The notes: a model not told the origin generated them from the sequence alone. DNA of 47,448 nucleotides from Yinghuangia elevatio (GCF_040649515.1 NZ_JBEZFP010000065.1:1-47448), one strand, 5' to 3'. Positions 38,467 through 46,952 are shown, counted from the stretch's first letter. Translations and numbers: made by a program.

Positions 38467-39594
38467 GAGGCCGGGCTGCTGGCCTATGTGGAGAAGGGTT
38501 ACCGCCGCCGGGATCTGCGGGGGCAGGCGAGCGAGTTCGCGTTGGTGATCCCGCCTGCGTACGACGCCGCACTCGGCATCCGCACGACCGGTGAGGGGCC
38601 TTCGCGGCGGGTGACCGGGATCGCCGAGGCCGGCCGCGCCATGGTCGCCAAGCTGGGCCGGAAGGCGTCGCGGAAGGTCCGGGCGCCGCGCACGGCCGCC
38701 ACCGGATCCGGTACGGGACGGGTGGAGAAGCCGCAGGTGAGCGGGCCGGAGACCGCTGCGGCGGAGGCTGCGAAGGACGGCTCCGAGGGGGCTGTGGATA
38801 ACTCCGGCCGTTGCACCCCAATGGAGGTTCTTACCGCAGCGTCTTCTCCGGAACTTTCTCTTGGGGTCCCCCTAGAGGCAGGGCTCGCCAGCGGGACGTA
38901 CGACCACGCCCCCAGCACCCACCAGGACCCCGCACCGACCACGCCGGCCAAGCCCGCCCGCCGAACGCTCAACAAGGTCAGCCGCCGGTTCCGGCTCGCC
39001 GCCGAGCTCGTCCGCGAGGTCTCGTGGCTGGCCAGGGCCTCGGTGCCCCGGGTCGCGTGGGTGGTCCGCGAGGTCTCCGACGCCGGATGGACCTGCCAGG
39101 AGGTCGCGGCGTGGCTGGCCACGGTCGATGCCCCGGCCGACGGTGCCCGCCGCCCGTCCGGGCTGCTGGCGTCCCGGCTGCGCGGCGTCACCGGCCTGCG
39201 CGGCTGGCGCACCGCGGCGGAGCGGGCCGGGCAGGTGGAGCACTGGCGCGACTCCGCCCGGGCCCGGCACGCCGAGCACGTCCGGTCCGGTCCTTGGCAG
39301 CTCCCGGTCACGCCGGAGCTGGCGGCCGACGTGGAATCCGCGTTCGCCGCGATCGACCAAGCCCCCGACGGGGCGACGGTGCACCACGTCGACGACCTGG
39401 TCCCGGTGCTGGAGGACCTGACCCGGGACCAGGTCGTCGAGCTGCGGCGCCTGGGGGAGCAGGACCCTGACGCGGTGCTGTCGACCATCGACCTGATGGG
39501 CGAGGCGTTCGCGCGGCGGCTCTACACGCACCGGCTGGTCGACTGGGTGCTGCACCGGCAGCGCACCGCCGCACCGACCCCGGCGGCGTGGTGA
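38467..39594 (+). pseudogene. Rep-like gene missing its 5-prime part
   Basis: The open frame begins within coding sequence (GLLAYVEKGYRRRDLRGQAS, EFALVIPPAYD), which resembles the wing of a plasmid initiator's DNA-binding domain. A long helical part follows (RFRLAAELVREVSWLARASV; AWVVREVSDAGWTCQEVAAW; LRGWRTAAERAGQVEHWRDS) with the C-terminus AFARRLYTHRLVDWVLHRQR. No start with a ribosome site is seen, and the 5-prime end abuts the antiparallel TPR remnant near 38440-38500. It overlaps the DciA-like gene by GTGA, as does the Rep-like gene at 9108. Confidence 0.65.
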
Positions 39595-40430
39595 CCGGCC
39601 CGCACCCGGCGGGAGCCGGGACGACGCCCGGGGCGTCGGGGATCGACCTGGCCCGGGTCGTCCTGCGCGCCGCTCGCGCCGCGGCCGCCCGAAGCGCCGG
39701 CCCTCCCGCGCCGGCGCCGCGCGCCCGGCAGGCCCAGCGCGCGGACGGCCGCGAACCGCTCGGGCTCGCCGCCGTCCTCGAGGGCCTGGTCGCCGCCCGG
39801 GCCTGGCAGGCCCCGGCGGCCGGCGCCTCGATCCTGGCCGACTGGGAGCGCATCGCCCCCAAGCTCGCCGGCCACGTCCAGGCCGCCGCGTTCGACCCGG
39901 CCACCGGACGCCTGGACCTGCGCCCGGACTCGGCGTCGTGGGCCACCCATCTGCGCTTGCAGACCCCCGCGCTCCTGGCCCGCATCGCCGACCACACCGG
40001 CATCGCCACGGTGCGCACCATCCGCGTCCTGGCCCCGGCAGCCCGGACCACCGCGACGCCCGCGGCCGCCGGCGACCCGGACACCGTGCCCGGGCCGACC
40101 CCGGCCCGGCGGGAACCGCCGCCCGGCTACCGGCAGGCCGTGGACGCGCACCGCGCCGTCGTCCCCGGGCAGCAGCTCGCACCCGCCGTCCGGGCCGCGA
40201 TCGAGCGGCAGGATCAGGCTTTGGCCTGGCACCGCGAACCCGAGGCGGACTTCCTCGCCGTTTTGGTCGACCAGGACCAGGAGGTCCGGCAGGCCGACCG
40301 CGGCCACCGATCGGACGCCTACCGGCGAGCCCGGCAGCAGGCCGCGCGGGACCGTGCCGCGCGTAGCCTTCCCAACATCGCGAAAACGACGCCGAGTTCT
40401 TCGGCGGAGTCGTTGCGCGACAGCGCGTAG
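39591..40430 (+). CDS. DUF721/DciA-like helicase-loader protein
   Basis: A 279-residue protein starting at GTG 39591, inside the stop of the Rep-like gene. The central segment (GLAAVLEGLVAARAWQAPAA; SILADWERIAPKLAGHVQAA; LRLQTPALLARIADHTG) matches the DUF721 fold, whose member DciA helps load DnaB in bacteria lacking DnaC. The C-terminal third (QALAWHREPEADF; QQAARDRAARSLP) is an extension shared with the frameshifted copy at 10904. The reading frame is intact. Pairing with Rep-like genes suggests it recruits the host helicase to the replicon origin; this is inference. Confidence 0.75.
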   Translation: MTGPHPAGAGTTPGASGIDLARVVLRAARAAAARSAGPPAPAPRARQAQRADGREPLGLAAVLEGLVAARAWQAPAAGASILADWERIAPKLAGHVQAAAFDPATGRLDLRPDSASWATHLRLQTPALLARIADHTGIATVRTIRVLAPAARTTATPAAAGDPDTVPGPTPARREPPPGYRQAVDAHRAVVPGQQLAPAVRAAIERQDQALAWHREPEADFLAVLVDQDQEVRQADRGHRSDAYRRARQQAARDRAARSLPNIAKTTPSSSAESLRDSA

Positions 40431-40824
40431 GCCCTGGCGCCGGAGGTCGCATCGGCGTGATGGGCGGGTACCCGCCAAGGCGTTGAAGCCACAGGAATCG
40501 CCTGTATCGGGAATTTCGGATTCGAGCGGCAGAGTGTCGGGCAGATCACTCCGGTAATACCGAAGGCGACGGCGTCAATACACTGCGCTACCAAGCGGGC
40601 GGGTGTGGTCGAAATCGGACTCCGGAGGCCCAAAATGTTCAGCAATCGGAAACCGCTCGACTGCGGAGCGTAACTGTTTCCGTGGGGTCAAGGGGGCTTC
40701 TCACGCGCTTCCCCGGAAGCGGTTACGCCGATCGGCGGTACGACTACTACCGTTTCCTCTGAACGAAGAAGGCCGAACACCCGGGTCCCTTACCACAGTT
40801 CCCCGCGTGTCCGACCTCTCCATC
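40431..40824. other. no gene recognised
   Basis: Only short inverted repeats are visible, such as CGGTA-A-TACCG near 40553. The segment is somewhat less GC-rich than the neighbouring genes and may carry the promoter for 40870. Confidence 0.4.
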
Positions 40825-40846
40825 CAGGCGCCCTCGCGGGCGCCTG
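40825..40846 (+). promoter_or_regulatory. leader hairpin before small membrane protein
   Basis: CAGGCGCCC-TCGC-GGGCGCCTG is a nine-base stem ending 11 bases before the AAGGA ribosome site. Similar GC hairpins precede the small membrane genes at 14912 and 15613. Confidence 0.45.
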
Positions 40847-40869
40847 CTCTACATCTAAGGACGATACAC

Positions 40870-41046
40870 ATGTTGACGCCGCGGAACTGGTTCGTGCTCG
40901 CCTTCACGGTCGTGGTGTGCGCCACGCCGTTGCTGTTGGGCGTGCTCGATCAACTGTCGCCACAGGTGGCGGTGGGCCTGTTCACCCCGTTGACAGGTGC
41001 AGCGGCGACCGTCGGTGCCGCGTACCTGATCCGGCCCCGCGCCTGA
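40870..41046 (+). CDS. small two-span membrane protein (58 aa)
   Basis: The protein begins MLTPRNWFVLAFTVVVCATP and continues LLLGVLDQLSPQVAVGLF with a second hydrophobic helix ending YLIRPRA. ATG 40870 has AAGGA nine bases upstream. A strong terminator follows directly, so it is a single-gene unit. Function unknown. Confidence 0.75.
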   Translation: MLTPRNWFVLAFTVVVCATPLLLGVLDQLSPQVAVGLFTPLTGAAATVGAAYLIRPRA

Positions 41047-41047
41047 C

Positions 41048-41093
41048 GGGTGTCCTGGGCCGCCGGCTCGTTTGCCGGCGGCCCGAAACACCC
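41048..41093 (+). terminator. strong two-tier terminator hairpin
   Basis: GGGCCGCCGGC (41057-41067) pairs with GCCGGCGGCCC (41074-41084) around TCGTTT. An outer GGGTGT/ACACCC stem extends it. Confidence 0.7.
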
Positions 41094-41162
41094 CGCCCGA
41101 TCAAAAGTGATCGGCATCGATCAACCGACATCCAGTCCGCCGCGCCGCTCGTCAGGGCCCTC

Positions 41163-41882
41163 TCAGAGCATCCAGCGGGTGATGAGCCGTTCGTGGGGAT
41201 AGGCGTTGACGGTGACGCCGACGCCGAGCGGATTCAGGGAGAACCCGGCGCCGGGGGCGAGGACGTCGAAGCCTCGGGTGCGGTAGTACGCCTCAAGGTC
41301 GTCCTGCGCCGTGAACTGGCCGTAGACCAGTGCCGCGCCGAGGTGTTGGTGCAAGCTCACCGCCTGGTCGAGCAACGCGGTCCCGATACCGCGGCCGCGG
41401 GCGGCCTCGGCGACCGCGATGCCGCGCAGCTTCGTCGTCGTGAGGATCAAGCGCAGCACCTGGCCCCACACCCCGCGTTCCGCGAGCGGCCCACACACCT
41501 GCCCGGGCGGGAGCATCACCACCGCGCCGACCACGTCGCCGGCTTCGTCCTCGGCGACCAGAACCGTGGTCATGCCGTGGATCAGCCGGTCCAGGTCCCA
41601 CGCCCGCACCGCCGCCTCGACCTCGGCGAACATGGCGTCCGTGCCGTCGAGAAGCCCGGTGCGCACGAGGGCGCCGAACTGCCCGGCGTCCAGGGCGTCG
41701 TGGGCCTCCAGGTGGGTTCCTGCGGCGTGGAGCAGGGCGTCGATTGCGGGGACCTCGCCCGGTGCGGCGGCGCGGATCCGCGTTTCCGCGGGACCGGGCC
41801 ACGGGCCCAGCGCCACGCGCGCGGTGCGCTGTTTGGGAATCGCCCTCGGGCGGGTGCGCCGCCGGTTCTGCTTCTTCGTCAT
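41163..41882 (-). CDS. GNAT-family N-acetyltransferase
   Basis: A 239-residue enzyme. A basic tail (MTKKQNRRRTRPRAIPKQRT) precedes a GNAT domain: TTVLVAEDEAGDVVGAVVML, then the acetyl-CoA loop GIAVAEAARGRGIGTALLDQ, and YYRTRGFDVLAPGAGF. The core RGRGIG is the Q/RxxGxG/A signature. ATG 41882 has GGGGGA upstream. The substrate cannot be told from sequence. It stands alone on this strand. Confidence 0.8.
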   Translation of the reverse strand: MTKKQNRRRTRPRAIPKQRTARVALGPWPGPAETRIRAAAPGEVPAIDALLHAAGTHLEAHDALDAGQFGALVRTGLLDGTDAMFAEVEAAVRAWDLDRLIHGMTTVLVAEDEAGDVVGAVVMLPPGQVCGPLAERGVWGQVLRLILTTTKLRGIAVAEAARGRGIGTALLDQAVSLHQHLGAALVYGQFTAQDDLEAYYRTRGFDVLAPGAGFSLNPLGVGVTVNAYPHERLITRWML

Positions 41883-42325
41883 GCCCTGTCCCCCGATGTC
41901 CGCAGCCGACGTCCTGGAGCGTGCCCGCGACGGGGTTGGCGGACACCCCGCCCCGTCTTCGAGGGCGCGGCCGAAGTCCGGTGCCCAGGCAAGCTGATGA
42001 GCGCATACGTCAGCGTGCTCGGGGTGACCGACGCGATGACCTGGGGCGTGATCTGGCGCCGTCTGAAGGTGCGGGAGGCAGGCCTGGCCCCCTTGGTGTG
42101 ACCGCCGCAGCCCGCCTGGCAGTCGGCACGTCATTCCGCGCGTCATGCAGATGGAACGCGTCAACCTGGAGCTCGGGCAGGGCCAGGAGGCCCAACCGCC
42201 CCTTCAGCTCGGCATCCAGTCTGGTGATGGCACCGGGCCCTAGTACATGCTCAACGACGACCCCGCGTTCGCGCCCCCATGCACCGGTCCGGCCGTCGCG
42301 GTGTCCACTCTCGTGGCGGCCGAGC
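41883..42325. other. degenerate region with possible minus-strand relic
   Basis: A minus-strand segment near 42110-42260 (VVVEHVLGPGAITRLDAELK, GRLGLLALPELQVDAFHL) looks like protein but lacks a start and a sensible end. Nothing else is supported. Confidence 0.35.
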
Positions 42326-42754
42326 CTACGGAGGCGGAGCGGCAGCGGCGGACAGCGCGCCATGTGTCCGAGCTGCTAGCCGTGTTGCTTCATCGCTGTT
42401 CTTCCGCAGCACGAAGACGGTGACGAGGGACCCCAAGCTAGGGCCGGCCAGAAGCAACGAGAGCCACCAGGGCCCGAAGATGCCGACAAGGACTGAACTG
42501 GTCAGCATGAGAACCGCCAATGCGAAGCCTAGCCAGAGTCCCTTGGCGTAGAGGTCGTGTGCGCGTTCCGCTGCCGCATCTGCGGCTTTGATCGATGCAA
42601 TTTCGCGGGCGTGGGCCCGCTTGGCCTCGGCTTCGCGACGTTCGTGGACCCGCTGAAGCTCGGGCTCCGCGGCTTTGAGTACAGGCTCGAAGTCGTCCCC
42701 GAACTCCTGATACATGAGGGCCAAAATCTCCCAAGCGTCTGACGACGTAGTCAT
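42326..42754 (-). CDS. two-span membrane protein with N-terminal coiled coil
   Basis: A 142-residue protein. Residues 15-70 form an acidic-basic coiled-coil-like helix (VLKAAEPELQRVHERREAEA; KRAHAREIASIKAADAAAER). Two membrane spans follow (LWLGFALAVLMLTSSVLVGI and WWLSLLLAGPSLGSLVTVFV). ATG 42754 overlaps the HTH gene stop by ATGA, so the two are translationally coupled. It may anchor or sense for the HTH partner. Confidence 0.75.
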   Translation of the reverse strand: MTTSSDAWEILALMYQEFGDDFEPVLKAAEPELQRVHERREAEAKRAHAREIASIKAADAAAERAHDLYAKGLWLGFALAVLMLTSSVLVGIFGPWWLSLLLAGPSLGSLVTVFVLRKNSDEATRLAARTHGALSAAAAPPP

Positions 42755-43236
42755 CTTGGCCCCCCTTGACCGTCGTCGGTGGATGCCTGAGCAGCGTGCC
42801 GAAGCACCACCAACACGGCCTCAAGCAAGTTCTCGCCAGCTTCTACAAGCGCTGCATCGCGACTCAGATGCCGCCCGAATTCCTGGACGGTCTGTACTCG
42901 GCGTTCGTCGAGGACGAAGCTGGCTGCCCGTACCGGGGCGTGGAACGTGTAGCGAGGCTCCAGGGCATGGAGTTTGTACCATCGCGGCCGCCAGTCCCGC
43001 GCGATGTCCTCCGCTGACACGCCGCAGGCTCGCAGGTACGTCTCCACTGCGTCCCACGGAGGCAAGCCCCGCCACCGTGGTGACAGCATGTCCGACAGCC
43101 TTGCGTGCGAGTAGCCCATCTTGCGCGCCAGGCCTCTCCTGGTCTTACCCCGGGCAACGCGTGTGAGGTCAGCGCGGAATGCCTCAATGGCAAGGTCTCG
43201 CATTGCTGATGGCGGCTCTCCGTTACTTGGATCCAT
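42751..43236 (-). CDS. XRE-like helix-turn-helix protein
   Basis: A 161-residue protein. Residues 25-75 form an XRE-type HTH (RVARGKTRRGLARKMGYSHA, RLSDMLSPRWRGLPPWDAVE). The C-terminus (YTFHAPVRAASFVLDERRVQ; AGENLLEAVLVVLRHAA) is helical and unassigned. ATG 43236 is the best start. It heads a two-gene unit with the membrane protein at 42326. Confidence 0.75.
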   Translation of the reverse strand: MDPSNGEPPSAMRDLAIEAFRADLTRVARGKTRRGLARKMGYSHARLSDMLSPRWRGLPPWDAVETYLRACGVSAEDIARDWRPRWYKLHALEPRYTFHAPVRAASFVLDERRVQTVQEFGRHLSRDAALVEAGENLLEAVLVVLRHAAQASTDDGQGGPR

Positions 43237-43666
43237 AGCCCCCGCATTTCCAAGCTTGGTTCCCGGAGCCCAAGTCTGCCTGCTTGCCTCGGCTGACACA
43301 GGCGATTGCCGTCCCCGGAGCCGTAAGGACGCGACCCGAGCGCGGCACGGATCCCAACGTCCTTCGCATCCGGCATCGCATCCTGACGCGGTGCTGCAGC
43401 TCGGTCCCCTGGACAGACCTGCGCGGGGGTCGCCCCGCCGCACGCAGCCCGAGCCCCGCTCGGAACCCTCCCTGGCCTGCCTGGCGTGACGCAGCCGGCA
43501 TCGCCGACGATGTCGGCGGCTTCACCTTCCGCCCGATCGACTGGCACGGCAACCTAGGCCTGTCTGCTTCACGGGCGGGGGCGCGCGCCGCCCGTTCGCA
43601 CGAGCGCAGCGCGACTCCACGTCTGCGTGATTAACGCTCCCAGAGCGGTTTGGCCGGGTTTGGTGC
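43237..43666. other. no intact gene
   Basis: A plus-strand stretch near 43470-43560 (PPWPAWRDAAGIADDVGGFT, FRPIDWHGNLGLS) may be a protein relic. An ACGGGCGG/CCGCCCGT hairpin (43571-43595) follows. Nothing intact is seen. Confidence 0.35.
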
Positions 43667-43810
43667 TCAATCAGCCTCGGCGACGTCCGCAAGGGCCTCT
43701 CGGACTTCGAAGTAGATGGGAAAAACGCGTGTCAGCCCGGTGATCCTGAAGATCTTCAGGATGCGTTCCTGGGTGCAGACCAACGCCACCGCCCCGTTGC
43801 GGGCGCGGAC
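43667..43810 (-). pseudogene. C-terminal fragment of a STAS anti-anti-sigma protein
   Basis: The fragment reads NGAVALVCTQERILKIFRIT, then GLTRVFPIYFEVREALADVA and stop, the C-terminal strand-helix pattern of STAS anti-sigma antagonists (the LKIFRITGLTRVFPI motif). The N-terminal part with the phosphorylated Ser is missing: at 43810/43811 the sequence switches to the LRR-gene duplicate on the other strand. Confidence 0.65.
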
Positions 43811-43933
43811 TCGAGCACTTCACACGCCCGATGGAGCCGCAGGTCCGTAAGGGTCTGGAGCTTGCACGGCTTCACCAGCGGATGAGGGGCGTCGACACAA
43901 CGACGACGATCACCGAACTGCACGTCCGCCAAG
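43811..43933 (+). repeat. duplicate fragment of the LRR gene
   Basis: These 123 bases are identical to 47089-47208 except for one additional ACG in a short ACG run. They encode EHFTRPMEPQVRKGLELARL and on to LHVRQ, after which the match ends. This is a recent partial duplication without a complete gene. Confidence 0.85.
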
Positions 43934-43994
43934 GCCGCACGACAGCGGGCCGCGGCGTCGTGAGACGCTGCGGCCCGCAGTACGACGTGGGTTC

Positions 43995-44216
43995 CTACGA
44001 ACCACCGCCCCCGCTCCAGCGGAGCACCGCGAGTACGGCGACCAGCACGGTGATTCCGATGGCGATTGCGCCGCCGAGGTCGGGGTCCTTGTACGCCACG
44101 ACGACGACCGCGCCGGCCACGGCGATCGCGAACAGCAGGGCGAGGGTGCGGACGTCGACAGGATCGTGGGGCGGGCGCTCCCGGTCGCTCTGCCCGGGGG
44201 GCGTAGGTGAGGTCAT
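43995..44216 (-). CDS. small two-span membrane protein (73 aa)
   Basis: A hydrophilic start (MTSPTPPGQSDRERPPHDP) precedes two helices (TLALLFAIAVAGAVVVVAY and IAIGITVLVAVLAVL). It is a paralog of 15613-15825, sharing the D-x-RT-x-ALL entry and the Gly-rich C-terminus. ATG 44216 lies three bases after the stop of the membrane gene at 44220, so it is probably part of the PadR operon. Confidence 0.75.
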   Translation of the reverse strand: MTSPTPPGQSDRERPPHDPVDVRTLALLFAIAVAGAVVVVAYKDPDLGGAIAIGITVLVAVLAVLRWSGGGGS

Positions 44217-44219
44217 GCG

Positions 44220-45422
44220 TCAGCCGTCCCCTCGGGTCGTCCCAGTTTGTGCTCGGGTGGCGGTAAGGATGTCGGTGGCGGCCTGCCGGGCGTAGGAGCG
44301 GCGCAGGGTGTGAGCGTCGAACTCGGCGAGCATCGAGGCGCGCGATGCACGCCACGACGCACGACGGGCCTGGCGGAACGCCTGCTCGGTGGCGTAGGCA
44401 GCGCGCCACGGTTCCCAACGCCACGCGTGGTCGATCCATAACCTCGCGGGCACGACCGCCTTGCGGTGAAGCGGCGCGCACGCACGTGCCGCGTACCTGG
44501 AGAGCAGGAGGAGCAGAGCGAAGGCCTGTCCGAGGGCGTAGCCGAGAGCGGTGAACACCATCGCGGCTGCCTCCGAGCACACGAGCCCGCCCAACGCAAC
44601 GGCGAGTGCGAGGGCGCACATCGACATCACGGCACCGGCCACGTAGGACTGGTCCAATTGGACGACGACAAAAGGCCGACCGTCGCTGATCCAGAGCATG
44701 AACAGCTGGTCGGCGTAGACCAGGAGCAGGCCGGCGTAGGCCAGGACGACGGCGAGGCCCCCGATGAGGAACGCGATGAACGCCGACCACTCGCCCAAGG
44801 TGTCCGGCTTCCAGGGGTCCTGCTCGTCTTCGGGCGCGGTGCGGCCACGGAACCGGGCCGGGCGCTGCTGTGTGTACCAGGGCCACCAGCCGTCGGGAGG
44901 CGGCGGCGGAGAAGCGGGCCGCGCACCGGACATGAGGGCGTCGGCCGCCTCGCGGAGCTGGCGTTCCGGACGCACGAACTCCGCGTGCAGCACATTCGCC
45001 GCGACCGCGAGCAGCGCGACTGCGACGGGCAGTCCGAACGCGAGGATAAAGGCCAGACCGGGCACCGCACCGCTGCCCGGCGCCGGCGCGGTCATCAGCA
45101 TTCCCAGCCAGTACGTCACGGTGAGAAAGAGGCCGACGACCAGCCAGACACCTAAGACTGTGAGGCCAGTGAGGAGCAACGAACCCACGTTCTTGGCGAT
45201 TCGTCGCGGCGTCATGGCCGAGGCGGTCATGCGTACCGCCGCGGTGTAGTTGCTGCGCGCCGCACGCAGGCGCGCGGCCTGACCGGTCTCCAGCATCAGG
45301 TCCAGCTCCCACTCCTCGCGGTAGCGGTCGCGGTCCTCGGCAGGCAGGAGCTCGACGGCCCCGTTCAGCAGGGCCCGTTCCAGTTTTGACAGTTCTGTCT
45401 TGAACTCCCCCGAGCGGTCCAT
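44220..45422 (-). CDS. multi-span membrane protein of a PadR operon
   Basis: A 400-residue protein. The N-terminal 70 residues are helical and cytoplasmic (ELSKLERALLNGAVELLPAE, DRDRYREEWELDLML). Four to five membrane spans follow (LLTGLTVLGVWLVVGLFLTV; LAFILAFGLPVAVALLAVAA; FIAFLIGGLAVVLAYAGLLL; ALALAVALGGLVCSEAAAMV). The C-terminus is basic and helical. ATG 45422 overlaps the PadR stop (TGATG). In many PadR operons such a membrane protein is the regulated target; its transport substrate, if any, is unknown. Confidence 0.75.
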   Translation of the reverse strand: MDRSGEFKTELSKLERALLNGAVELLPAEDRDRYREEWELDLMLETGQAARLRAARSNYTAAVRMTASAMTPRRIAKNVGSLLLTGLTVLGVWLVVGLFLTVTYWLGMLMTAPAPGSGAVPGLAFILAFGLPVAVALLAVAANVLHAEFVRPERQLREAADALMSGARPASPPPPPDGWWPWYTQQRPARFRGRTAPEDEQDPWKPDTLGEWSAFIAFLIGGLAVVLAYAGLLLVYADQLFMLWISDGRPFVVVQLDQSYVAGAVMSMCALALAVALGGLVCSEAAAMVFTALGYALGQAFALLLLLSRYAARACAPLHRKAVVPARLWIDHAWRWEPWRAAYATEQAFRQARRASWRASRASMLAEFDAHTLRRSYARQAATDILTATRAQTGTTRGDG

Positions 45423-45787
45423 CACGACTCCTGGGGGAGGGGCCCGGAGGGAGGCACCGCCGGCCGCGGCGCGGGCGCGGGCGCCGGGGTGGCTCCGACG
45501 CCGCGGTACAGGCTCGGCACGCCTTCCAGAGCGGCACGGGCGAACTCGCGTCCGTCGCCGGTCAGCCAGTACAAGCGCCGCCGGATCCCGCGTTCGCTCG
45601 GGTCCCCGTCCCACGCGCTGTCGGCCATCCCCGCCTTCTCCAGCCTGGCCAGCAGCGGGTACACCGTCCCGCTCTGCAGACCGGTCCACTTGATGATCGC
45701 GTGGCCGTGCGCCTTCTCCGCCCCCAGGACGGTCAAAGCCTGAAGCACGGCCAGCATGGTCTGGGTCTTACGCAGTCGTTTGCTCAC
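45422..45787 (-). CDS. PadR-family transcriptional regulator
   Basis: A 121-residue regulator. Its winged helix is clear: LAVLQALTVLGAEKAHGHAI, then WTGLQSGTVYPLLARLEKAG with the GTVYPLL recognition region, and RRRLYWLTGDGREFARAAL as the wing. The C-terminus is a Pro/Ala-rich tail instead of the usual dimerisation helix. GTG 45787 starts it. It is coupled to the membrane gene by one overlapping base. An inverted repeat at 45791-45812 is the likely operator. Confidence 0.85.
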   Translation of the reverse strand: MSKRLRKTQTMLAVLQALTVLGAEKAHGHAIIKWTGLQSGTVYPLLARLEKAGMADSAWDGDPSERGIRRRLYWLTGDGREFARAALEGVPSLYRGVGATPAPAPAPRPAVPPSGPLPQES

Positions 45788-45790
45788 ACA

Positions 45791-45812
45791 CAGTCCGTAC
45801 CCCTAGGGACTG
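45791..45812. promoter_or_regulatory. PadR operator-like inverted repeat
   Basis: CAGTCC-N10-GGACTG lies a few bases upstream of the PadR start and includes the palindrome CCCTAGGG. PadR proteins commonly repress their own promoter through such sites. Confidence 0.5.
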
Positions 45813-45850
45813 GTCCTCAACCAGGTAGAGATAGGAAATCGGGTTTCGTC

Positions 45851-46155
45851 ATGCACCGCAAGATGGCCAACACTGCCAAGGCGACCGGCCGTTACCCGCT
45901 CGCGGTGCTGTCCGACTGCGTCGTCTACGCCAGCCCCACCCCAACCCGCTCGGGTTCCTGCCACTCACCGGCCCGGACCACAAGTTGGGCGCCGGCCACG
46001 TGCTGCCCGGCAGCTTCCGGCTGGGTGCGACACCGGGCCTGGCCAAGGTCGAGGGCGTCCAGGAGCTGCTGTCAGTTATCGACCAGATGGAGCAGGGCCT
46101 GAACCCGGCCCGGCACATCAAGGGCGGCGACGCCGTCCTGGACGACGGGGAGTAG
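45851..46155 (+). pseudogene. tap: remnant of telomere-associated protein gene (tap)
   Basis: Only the last 100 or so codons remain. The first frame re ads GRYPLAVLSDCVVYASP; after a one-base shift near 45940 the next frame reads NPLGFLPLTGPDHKLGAG, then LPGSFRLGATPGLAKVEG and LNPARHIKGGDAVLDDGE. These match the C-terminal part of Tap, which helps recruit the terminal protein to Streptomyces telomeres. The N-terminal 600 or so residues are absent. It ends four bases before tpg, the normal tap-tpg order. Confidence 0.75.
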
Positions 46156-46159
46156 CCTG

Positions 46160-46727
46160 ATGGGGGAGATCGACGACGCCCTGGACCGTGCGGGGTATGA
46201 GCAGGTCACCAAGGACCCGCCCAAGACCCCGGCCGCCCGGTTCCGGCTGCTCATGAAGGCCGAACGCGGCTCCACGCGGGCCGTGGCGGCACGCCTGGGC
46301 GTCTCCCAGCGCACCGTGGAGCGCTACCTCGCCGGAACCCGCAAGAGCCCCCGCAAGCCGCTCCTGGACGCCCTGGAACGCGAGGTGCGCAAGGCCTGGC
46401 AGCCGCGGGTGCGCAAGCGCGTCCGCCGCCAGGCCGCCGCCACCGGAGGCGTCACGATCGAGCTGCGCGCCCGCTTCGGCTACGCGTCCGCCGCGGGATC
46501 CACCGACGACCCCCGGATGCGCCGACTTACCCAGCACCTGCCACCCGACTACGCCGCGCGACTCCTCGAAGCACAGGACGCGGGCGCCAGCGACCGCGAA
46601 CTACGTGGAATCGTCGCGGAGGGACTTCAAGAGGTCCGCGCCGCCCGCCGCCGACGCGTTCCTCGACCACGGCCTAGACGACGCCGACGCTGTCACCCTC
46701 GAATCGGTCATCCGCGCCCGAACGTGA
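46160..46727 (+). CDS. tpg: telomere terminal protein Tpg
   Basis: The protein covers the conserved Tpg body: MGEIDDALDRAGYEQ, then the HTH VAARLGVSQRTVERYLAGT, LEREVRKAWQPRVRKRV, TGGVTIELRARFGYASAAGS and YAARLLEAQDAGASDRELRG. Tpg is covalently attached to the 5-prime ends of linear Streptomyces replicons and primes end synthesis. After EGLQEVRAA the frame turns Arg-rich and runs on to 47056; a one-base shift near 46645-46655 would give AADAFLDHGLDDADAVTLES and stop at 46727, a more natural acidic tail. The end coordinate assumes that shift. The function of this copy is therefore uncertain. Confidence 0.8.
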
Positions 46728-46952
46728 CCGACCAGGCGTGGCCGACCTTCCTCTCCCAGCACGCCGCTAAGGTCCTCGCCGGGCTCCCGCCCCAGGTGTC
46801 CGCGTACAGGGTGGAGTGCAGAGGTGGGTACGGGGTGGTGTGCAGGCAAGACGACCTCAACGCCCAGGCAAGGGTCAACCATCCCCAGTCTCGACTGCCG
46901 TCGTTGAGCTGTGGCGGCTGCCGAGCGCACAGAGGAGTCCCATTTGCGCTGA

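Noticed and set aside
40917..42101. Rightward open frame antisense to the GNAT gene
   Set aside because: GNAT motifs are clear on the minus strand, and the plus-strand reading is repetitive and unnatural.
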